A stretch of DNA of 64,000 bases, taken from positions 1,607,001 through 1,671,000 of the forward strand of contig NZ_CP084541.1 of assembly GCF_020410765.1 (NCBI RefSeq), written 5' to 3'. The DNA comes from Streptomyces marincola. Its GTDB lineage: Bacteria; Actinomycetota; Actinomycetes; Streptomycetales; Streptomycetaceae. The notes under the pieces are model-generated. The model did no database searches. It worked only from the letters and a program-made list of their open reading frames with translations, and was not told where the DNA came from. Below are positions 58,224 through 64,000 of this stretch, in pieces. A program made the position numbers and the translations under genes. Each line of letters opens with the position of its first letter. Positions within the stretch are counted from its first letter, which is position 1.

Positions 58224-58862
58224 ATGCACCGCTCCATACGACTCGCTCTGCCGGCCGCCGCGGCGGCGACGGCCCTGGCCATCAGCGGGTGCAGCGGCGA
58301 AGGGCCCTCCCCGTTCGAGGCGCCGGACCTGGAGGAGAGCCTGGAACAGCTCGACGACGGGGCGACCGGCGGGGAGGACGACGCTCCCGAGGGCGGCACG
58401 GGCGGGGACACCGGCGAGACCGAGCCCCCCGCCGACGAGCCGCCGGGCGACACCAGCGGCGGCGCCGGGGGCGACACCGGTGGCCTCGGTGGCAGCGCGG
58501 ACGACATCGAGGGCGACTGGTTCACCGGCACCACGCGCGACGACGCCAACCTCGAAGTCCTGAACGGCGACGGCACCGTCAAGTTCTACGAGGACTTCGG
58601 CATGGAGGGCGACGTCTGCGACGGCACCATCGGGAACGGCACGATCACGCTGGAGGAGTGCACCGTCTACGGTTCCCAGGAGTGGACCGACATGACGGCC
58701 ACCTACACGGTGGACGGGCCCACGATGGAGGTCACCTGGTCCTCGGGCACCACCCAGACCTTCCGCAACGCCTACGGCGGCGGTTTCGACGAGGACGAGC
58801 TCAGCGAGTTGCAGGAGAACGTGTACAACGGCCCGTCCTCCGAGCCGCCCCTGGACCTCTGA
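58224..58862 (+). CDS. Lipoprotein of unknown function
   Basis: This 212-residue protein has a lipobox (AISGCSG), then an acidic, Gly/Asp/Glu/Pro-rich low-complexity linker (residues 30-95). The C-terminal domain of about 110 residues is beta-rich (IEGDWFTGTTRDDANLEVLN; FYEDFGMEGDVCDGTIGNG) and has two Cys that could form a disulfide. It is anchored outside the membrane. I recognise no family. AGGGG lies upstream of the ATG. It is monocistronic, with a 22-bp terminator hairpin downstream. Confidence 0.8.
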   Translation: MHRSIRLALPAAAAATALAISGCSGEGPSPFEAPDLEESLEQLDDGATGGEDDAPEGGTGGDTGETEPPADEPPGDTSGGAGGDTGGLGGSADDIEGDWFTGTTRDDANLEVLNGDGTVKFYEDFGMEGDVCDGTIGNGTITLEECTVYGSQEWTDMTATYTVDGPTMEVTWSSGTTQTFRNAYGGGFDEDELSELQENVYNGPSSEPPLDL

Positions 58863-58874
58863 CCCCGGACCCGG

Positions 58875-58922
58875 CCGAGGGGGCGGGGGCGGTGCGTGCG
58901 CGCACCGCCCCCGCCCCCTCGG
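58875..58922. terminator. Very long perfect terminator hairpin
   Basis: A perfect 22-bp stem (58875-58896 with 58901-58922, loop TGCG) begins 12 bp after the lipoprotein stop. It is the longest perfect stem in the window. Confidence 0.85.
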
Positions 58923-58997
58923 CGTTCCCCCGCGCTCCCGCGCGCGGATCACCTCGTGCACACCTCTTGACGGCGCCGGACGGCTGCCTCCACCATC

Positions 58998-59030
58998 TGT
59001 AAACGATTCCAGCGTCTGAAAACGTTTACA
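58998..59030. promoter_or_regulatory. LacI-type operators before the sugar operon
   Basis: TGAAAACGTTTACA (59017-59030) is one base from the perfect palindrome TGTAAACGTTTACA, and TGTAAACG (58998-59005) repeats its half site 12 bp upstream. They lie 35 bp before the LacI start, so the operon is probably autoregulated. Confidence 0.75.
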
Positions 59031-59065
59031 GGAATCGGAAGTTCCTCCAGGAAAAGGACAAGTGG

Positions 59066-60121
59066 ATGCCGAACGGCGGCCAGCCGACCATCGTGTCGAT
59101 CGCGGCGCGCGCGGGCGTCTCCATCGCGTCGGTGTCCCGTGTCCTCAACGGGCAGGGCGCGCGCCGCGACACCGAGGAGCGCGTCCGTCGCGCCGCCGAC
59201 GAACTCGGCTACGTGCCCAACGCGGTGGCGCGTTCCCTGAAGGACGGCAGGACCAGGCAGCTCACGTTCGCCATGCCCGACATCGGCAACCCGGTGTACG
59301 TCGCGATGGTCCGCGCCATCCAGGCCGTCACCAAGGCGGCCGGCTACCGGCTGCTGCTGCACTCGACGGACGCCGTCGCCGAGGACGAACTCGCCGTGCT
59401 GCACAGCCTCGGCGACCGGACGAGCGACGGGCTCATCCTGTGCCCGATCCGCATCACGGACGAGCACGTGGCCGCCCTGACCGCCGCGGCAGGACCGGTG
59501 GTCGTCATCGGGTCGCTGCCGGACGGCGTCCCGGTCGACAGCGTCCGCGCCGACTCCGTCGCCGGGTCCGCCCTCGTGGTGGCCCACCTGCACGGGACGG
59601 GCCGGCGGCGGATCGCGTTCGTCAACGGCCCGTCCGACACCGTGCCAGGACGCAACCGCGGACACGGCTACCGGACCGCGCTCGCCGCGCACGGCCTGCC
59701 GTACGACGAGACGCTCGTGGTGCACACCGACTTCGGCATCGAGTCGGGCGCCGCCGCGGCGCGCCGCCTGCTTCCCGCGCGCCCCGACGCGATCTTCTGC
59801 GCCAACGACCAGCTCGCGCTCGGCGCCGCGCACGCCCTGCTCGCGCGGGGCGTGCGCGTCCCCGAGGACATCGCGGTCGCCGGCATGGACGACAGCACCC
59901 TCGCGCAGGCCGGCTGGCCGCCGCTGACCAGCGTCGACCTCGGCTCGTCCGCACGCGGCAGGCGCGCGGCGGAACTGCTGCTCGACCGCCTCGAAGCCCC
60001 CGACGCGGAAGCCGCGTTCGCGCCGCGCACCACCACCGCGTTCCCCCGGCTCGTCGTCCGCGCCTCGACCGCGCCCGCGACCGGCTTCCCCGACCCGCCG
60101 CCCCTCACGAGGACCCCATGA
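59066..60121 (+). CDS. LacI-family regulator heading a sugar operon
   Basis: This 351-residue regulator has HTH IVSIAARAGVSIASVSRVLN and hinge VPNAVARSLKDGRTRQL, then the effector domain (FAMPDIGNPVYVAMVRAIQA; IFCANDQLALGAAHALLARG; DIAVAGMDDSTLAQAGWPPL). AAGGA is 7 nt before the ATG. Its stop overlaps the first permease gene (ATGA), so it is transcribed with the transporter it controls; the operators just upstream imply autoregulation. Confidence 0.94.
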   Translation: MPNGGQPTIVSIAARAGVSIASVSRVLNGQGARRDTEERVRRAADELGYVPNAVARSLKDGRTRQLTFAMPDIGNPVYVAMVRAIQAVTKAAGYRLLLHSTDAVAEDELAVLHSLGDRTSDGLILCPIRITDEHVAALTAAAGPVVVIGSLPDGVPVDSVRADSVAGSALVVAHLHGTGRRRIAFVNGPSDTVPGRNRGHGYRTALAAHGLPYDETLVVHTDFGIESGAAAARRLLPARPDAIFCANDQLALGAAHALLARGVRVPEDIAVAGMDDSTLAQAGWPPLTSVDLGSSARGRRAAELLLDRLEAPDAEAAFAPRTTTAFPRLVVRASTAPATGFPDPPPLTRTP

Positions 60122-61077
60122 GTCTCACCGCTCCCCGGGCCGAAGCCGTCCCGGGCGACCGCGGCACACCGCCGCCCAGGACACCCGCCCGGCGCAGACA
60201 GGCGCTCGGGCTCGACCACGGGGCCTGGTTCCTGCTGCTGCCGGCCCTGCTGCCGATCCTCGTGCTCAGCGTGGGCCCGCTGCTGTACGGCGTGGCGCTG
60301 GCGTTCACCGACGAGCAGGCGGGCCGCACCGAGTCCGCCGACTTCATCGGCCTGCTGAACTTCACCGACCTGCGGCACGACTCGCTGTTCTGGGAGTCCT
60401 TCCGCGTGGGCCTGGTGTGGGCCTGCTCGGTGACCGCGTTGCAGTTCGCGCTGGCCCTCGGCCTCGCCCTGCTGCTGAACCAGAACCTGCGCTTCCGCTG
60501 GCTGGCCAGGACGCTGGCGCTCGTGCCCTGGGCGATGCCCGAGGTGGTCGTGGGCATCATGTGGCGCCTGGTCTACCACCAGGACGCCGGCATCCTGAAC
60601 CGGACGCTGTCGCAGCTCGGGCTCATCGGCGAGAACGTCGACTGGCTGACGAACCTGTCCCTCGCGCTCCCCGCCGTCGTCCTCGTCGGCGTCTGGGCGG
60701 GGATGCCGCAGACCACGGTGGTCCTGCTCGCCGGGCTCCAGAACGTGCCGCACGAGCTGCGCGAGGCCGCCGAGGTGGACGGCGCCGGCGTGTGGCGCCG
60801 CTTCACGACGGTGACCTGGCCCGCGCTGCGGCCCGTGGTCCTCGCGATCACCGCGCTCAACTTCATATGGAACTTCAACTCCTTCGGCCTTGTCTACGTG
60901 CTCACCCAGGGCGGGCCCGGCAGCGAGACCCGGCTGCCGATGCTGTTCGCGTACGAGGAGGCGTTCAAGTACGGGCAGTTCGGCTACGCCGCGGCCATGG
61001 GACTGGCGATGATCGCGGTGGTCGCCGTGCTGCTCACCGTGTTCCTGCGCAACCGCCTCAAGGAGGAAGAACGGTGA
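60118..61077 (+). CDS. Sugar ABC permease, MalF type
   Basis: This 319-residue CUT1-type permease has first helix FLLLPALLPILVLSVGPLLY, the EAA loop LREAAEVDGAGVWRRFTTV and the TQGGPGSETRLPM signature. It overlaps the LacI gene at its start and the MalG-type gene at its end (GTGA). No ATPase gene is in the operon within the window. Confidence 0.93.
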   Translation: MSLTAPRAEAVPGDRGTPPPRTPARRRQALGLDHGAWFLLLPALLPILVLSVGPLLYGVALAFTDEQAGRTESADFIGLLNFTDLRHDSLFWESFRVGLVWACSVTALQFALALGLALLLNQNLRFRWLARTLALVPWAMPEVVVGIMWRLVYHQDAGILNRTLSQLGLIGENVDWLTNLSLALPAVVLVGVWAGMPQTTVVLLAGLQNVPHELREAAEVDGAGVWRRFTTVTWPALRPVVLAITALNFIWNFNSFGLVYVLTQGGPGSETRLPMLFAYEEAFKYGQFGYAAAMGLAMIAVVAVLLTVFLRNRLKEEER

Positions 61078-61949
61078 GCGCCGCCCCCACGCCCGCGAAG
61101 GCGCCGCGCGCCCGGCGTGCGCGCCGCGCGGCGGGCCGCGCGGGCCAGTACGTGGCGCTGGCCTGCTACCTGGTCTTCCTCGCCTTCCCCCTCGTGTGGC
61201 TGCTCTCCACGTCGTTCAAGTCACCGCAGGAACTCGCCTCGATCGTCCCGACCTGGATCCCGCGCGAACCGAGCCTGGAGAACTACCGGCTGGCCTTCGA
61301 GGCGCACCCGCTGGCGCGCTCGGCGCTCAACAGCCTGCTCGTCGCGGGCAGCGCGGCGCTGATCTCGGTGGCGGTAGCCGTGCCGGCCGCGTACGTGATG
61401 GTCCGCCACCGGTCGCCGGTCAGCCGGGCCGGGACGGCGTGGATCCTGATCAGCCAGATGTTCCCCCTGGTACTGATCATCATCCCGCTGTTCCTGATCC
61501 TGCGGAACCTCCAGCTGATCAACTCCCTGCCGGGTCTTGTCCTTGTCTACGTGGTGTGGAACCTGCCGTTCTCGCTGTGGATGCTCCAGGGCTACGTCAG
61601 AGCGGTGCCGCCGACCCTGGAGGAGGCCGCCGCCGTGGACGGGGCGGGCCGGCTGCGCACCCTCACCGGCGTGGTGCTCCCGCTGCTCGCGCCGGGCCTG
61701 GTGGCGACGCTGATGTTCTCCTTCGTCACCGCGTGGAACGAGTTCTTCTTCGCCCTGGTCCTGCTCAAGTCCCCCGAGAGGCAGACGATGTCCGTGATCC
61801 TCACCCACTTCGTCGGCGCGGAGGGCGTCGCGGACCTCGGCCCGCTGGCCGCCGCCTCGTTCCTCGCCACCCTGCCCAGCCTGCTGTTCTTCGCGCTGCT
61901 CCAGCGGCGCCTGGTGAACGGCATGCTCGCCGGGGCGGTGAAGGGCTGA
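61074..61949 (+). CDS. Sugar ABC permease, MalG type
   Basis: This 291-residue permease starts at GTG 61074, coupled to its partner. A basic head is followed by helix YVALACYLVFLAFPLVWLLS, the family motif STSFKSPQELASIVPTWIP and the EAA loop LEEAAAVDGAGRLRTLTGV. Its TGA shares a base with the start of the binding-protein gene (TGATG). Confidence 0.93.
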   Translation: MSAAPTPAKAPRARRARRAAGRAGQYVALACYLVFLAFPLVWLLSTSFKSPQELASIVPTWIPREPSLENYRLAFEAHPLARSALNSLLVAGSAALISVAVAVPAAYVMVRHRSPVSRAGTAWILISQMFPLVLIIIPLFLILRNLQLINSLPGLVLVYVVWNLPFSLWMLQGYVRAVPPTLEEAAAVDGAGRLRTLTGVVLPLLAPGLVATLMFSFVTAWNEFFFALVLLKSPERQTMSVILTHFVGAEGVADLGPLAAASFLATLPSLLFFALLQRRLVNGMLAGAVKG

Positions 61950-63268
61950 TGCGCGCCCCGCGCCGCGTCGCGCGCGCCGGCGTGGCCGCCGCCCTCTCGC
62001 TCGTCCTCCTCGCCGGCTGCGGCGGGGAGGAGGACGCGGCGGACGGCACGGTCACGCTCGACTTCCTCAGCCTGGCCTGGCAGTCGGAGTCCGTGGCCGC
62101 CCACAAGTCGCTCGTCGACGCGTGGAACGCGGCCAACCCCGACGTGCGGGTCCGCTACGTGCAGGGCAGCTGGGACAACGTCCACGACCAGCTGCTGACC
62201 TCGTTCATGGGCGGCGAGGCACCCGACATCATCCACAACGACGCCTCCGACCTGACCGACTTCGCGAACGGCGGCTACCTCGCGGACCTCACCGGCCTGC
62301 TGCCGGAGGAACTGCTCGCGGACATCCCGCGGCGGTCCTGGGACACCACGACCTACGAGGGCGGCGTCTACGGGGTGCCGTTCCTCCAGGAGCCGCGCGT
62401 GCTGATCGCCAACACGCGCCTGCTCGCGGAGGCGGGCGTGCGCACGCCGACCGCGGACCGGCCGTGGACGTGGGGGGAGTTCGAGGAGGTGGCCGCGCGG
62501 CTGACCCGCGACACCGACGGCGACGGGGACACCGACACCTACGGCGTGGCCTGGTCGATGAAGGAGCCGGTCAGCCAGTCGGTCAACCTCTCGCTCTCCA
62601 CCGGCGGCCGGATCTTCCACCGCGAGGACGGCGAGAACGTCATCCGCTACGACGCGGCCGACTCCACCGTGGCCGAACTCGTCCACCGGCAGGTCAACGA
62701 GGACGGGACGGCCCCCGACAGCAGTCTTGGCATGTCGGGGTCCGACACGCTGCCCGGGTTCTTCGCCGACCGGTACGCGATGCTGCCGCTGAACTTCTCC
62801 TTCCGGCAGCAGGTGGCGCAGCAGGCCCCCGACGGGTTCGAGTGGAGCGTGCTGCCCATGCCCGCGGGCGAGGGGGGCGGGGGCGCGGCGCAGGGCGTCG
62901 CGCCGCAGACCCTCTCGGTCGCGGAGGACGCCGAGGACCGGCGGGCCGCGGCGGAGTTCGTCGCCTTCCTCACCCGCCCGGAGAACGCCGTCGAACTCGC
63001 GCTCGGCGACTGGATGCTGCCGACGGGCGAGACGGCCCTGGCCGACCCCTCGTTGGACACGGCGGAACACGGCTGGCGCACCGGGGTCGAGCTGACCGCC
63101 CACCTGCGCCCCTCGCCGGTGCTCGGCGTCCGCGGCTACCCCGAGTGGAAGGACAAGATCGCCACACCGGCGTTCCAGGAGTACTACCGCGGCGCGTTGA
63201 GCCTCGACGAGCTGCGCGAACGCCTCACCGACGACGGGAACCGGGTCCTCGACCGCTACCAGCGCTGA
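61949..63268 (+). CDS. Sugar-binding lipoprotein (family 1)
   Basis: This 439-residue binding protein has a lipobox (LVLLAGCGG). Mature-domain signs are LDFLSLAWQSESVAAHKSLV, SFMGGEAPDIIHNDASDL, VPFLQEPRVLIANTRLLAEA and TDGDGDTDTYGVAW, an Asp-rich loop that could bind calcium. It closes the LacI-permease-permease-binding protein operon. The ligand is unknown; the ADP-ribosylglycohydrolase gene next door hints at a ribose-, nucleoside- or glycoside-type substrate. Confidence 0.92.
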   Translation: MRAPRRVARAGVAAALSLVLLAGCGGEEDAADGTVTLDFLSLAWQSESVAAHKSLVDAWNAANPDVRVRYVQGSWDNVHDQLLTSFMGGEAPDIIHNDASDLTDFANGGYLADLTGLLPEELLADIPRRSWDTTTYEGGVYGVPFLQEPRVLIANTRLLAEAGVRTPTADRPWTWGEFEEVAARLTRDTDGDGDTDTYGVAWSMKEPVSQSVNLSLSTGGRIFHREDGENVIRYDAADSTVAELVHRQVNEDGTAPDSSLGMSGSDTLPGFFADRYAMLPLNFSFRQQVAQQAPDGFEWSVLPMPAGEGGGGAAQGVAPQTLSVAEDAEDRRAAAEFVAFLTRPENAVELALGDWMLPTGETALADPSLDTAEHGWRTGVELTAHLRPSPVLGVRGYPEWKDKIATPAFQEYYRGALSLDELRERLTDDGNRVLDRYQR

Positions 63269-63362
63269 GGGCCCGGCCGCCCCCGGCGCGCGCGGCGGCG
63301 CGGCCGGGCGGCGGGAACGGCGCGGCGGCGGGGCCGGTGGCGCGACGACGGCGACCGCCTCG

Positions 63363-63402
63363 GACCACGGCAGACGACGGCAGACCACGGCACACGACGG
63401 CA
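63363..63402. repeat. Two 20-bp tandem repeats
   Basis: Positions 63363-63382 and 63383-63402 are the same 20-bp unit with one difference, itself built of two similar decamers. It lies in the 154-bp gap before the ADP-ribosylglycohydrolase gene. Confidence 0.7.
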
Positions 63403-63422
63403 GAGAAGAGCACACGGACACC

Positions 63423-64000
63423 ATGAGCGCAGGACCCGCCCCCCGCGACGAAGCGGACGGCACCCACCGACGACCACGCGGGCTCCCCACGGTGCCGCGC
63501 CGGCCCCCGCGCGACCCGGCGGGGCTGCGCGACCGGGCCAGGGGCGCGCTGCTCGGCCTCGCGGTCGGCGACGCGATGGGCGCCCCGGCGGAGAACATGA
63601 AGCCCTCCCAGATCCGCGAGCGCTGGGGCCGCATCGAGGGCTTCGTGTCCGAGGACCCGGCCGGGACCGACGACACCGAGTACGCGATCTTCTCCGGACT
63701 GCTGCTCGCCGAGCACGGCTCGGCCCTGACCGTCGGGCACGTGGAGGCGGCGTGGCACGAGTGGATCGCCGACCGCGACGAGGGGCCGTTCCGGGGCGCC
63801 GGGTTCAGCGAGCGCGGCACGCTGGAGAACCTGCGGCGCGGCCTCGCCGCGCCGATCTCCGCCCAGCACCGGCACGCCTGGAGCGACGGACTCGCCATGC
63901 GCGCGGCCCCGTTCGGGGTGTTCGCCGCGGGCCGGCCGGGCGAGGCCGCCAGGCTGGTCGCCATCGACGGCACGGTCTCGCACGACGGCGAGGGCATCTA
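63423..64000 (+). CDS. ADP-ribosylglycohydrolase-family protein, 5' part
   Basis: The first 192 codons of a gene cut by the window end. The family (ARH/DraG) removes ADP-ribose from proteins or hydrolyses related N-glycosides with two Mg ions. Visible motifs: ALLGLAVGDAMGAPAE, the metal-binding TDDTEYAIFSGLLLAEHG and ending SHDGEGI. The first 40 residues are Arg/Pro-rich. There is no clear Shine-Dalgarno before ATG 63423. In actinomycete sugar operons such genes often follow the transporter, probably with a nucleoside or sugar-related task rather than nitrogenase control. Confidence 0.88.
   Translation, partial: MSAGPAPRDEADGTHRRPRGLPTVPRRPPRDPAGLRDRARGALLGLAVGDAMGAPAENMKPSQIRERWGRIEGFVSEDPAGTDDTEYAIFSGLLLAEHGSALTVGHVEAAWHEWIADRDEGPFRGAGFSERGTLENLRRGLAAPISAQHRHAWSDGLAMRAAPFGVFAAGRPGEAARLVAIDGTVSHDGEGI

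Overview
The window is 64 kb of very GC-rich actinomycete DNA, most likely Streptomyces. The evidence is the strong third-position GC bias, frequent GTG (and some TTG) starts, ATGA/GTGA-coupled operons, SARP, IclR, LacI and XRE regulators, sugar ABC operons without an ATPase gene (the usual arrangement where a shared MsiK ATPase serves them), a melC-type tyrosinase pair, and TTA codons that I found only in regulatory genes and one linker. I see no insertion sequence, prophage, CRISPR array or rRNA.

Layout. 1-12.2 kb is a pentose (probably L-arabinose/arabinan) region: the tail of a sugar permease, galM, a GH51 arabinofuranosidase, a Tat-exported PHP-domain protein with a coupled orphan, a MalFG-type ABC operon, an oxidoreductase, an SMP-30 lactonase and an IclR regulator. 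Three 37-bp inverted elements, in front of abfA, the ABC operon and the IclR gene, tie this together as one probable regulon. 12.2-19.5 kb is housekeeping and small modules: tRNA-Asn, tRNA-Met, a TetR/alpha-beta hydrolase pair, a Nudix hydrolase, tyrS, and an XRE regulator with two small coupled partners. 19.6-25.6 kb is a five-gene HAAT (Liv-type) transporter with a divergent LacI regulator.

25.6-42.4 kb looks like a compact biosynthetic cluster. A GriI-type aldolase and a GriH-type 3,4-AHBA synthase, with their own aspartate kinase, should make 3-amino-4-hydroxybenzoate. A MelC1/MelC2-type copper oxidase is placed to oxidise o-aminophenols. An FAD oxidase, an MFS exporter, an NAD(P)-binding protein and a tightly coupled NMT1-type ABC importer plus creatininase-family amidohydrolase complete it. 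Control appears to come from a LuxR regulator and a SARP, both with TTA codons (so probably bldA-dependent). The SARP reading frame runs without a stop into the FAD oxidase gene. No ligase, reductase or polyketide gene is visible, so the end product is open.

42.4-64 kb holds a 1251-aa subtilisin-like protease with a divergent regulator; an IclR-controlled keto-deoxyglucarate dehydratase next to a complete Dpp/Opp-type ABC operon; a ferritin-like and a PPC-domain protein; a TetR/amidase divergent pair; a lipoprotein; and a LacI-led sugar ABC operon (again without ATPase) followed by the start of an ADP-ribosylglycohydrolase gene cut by the window end. Many units end in long perfect hairpins, given as terminators; these are inferred from sequence symmetry only.
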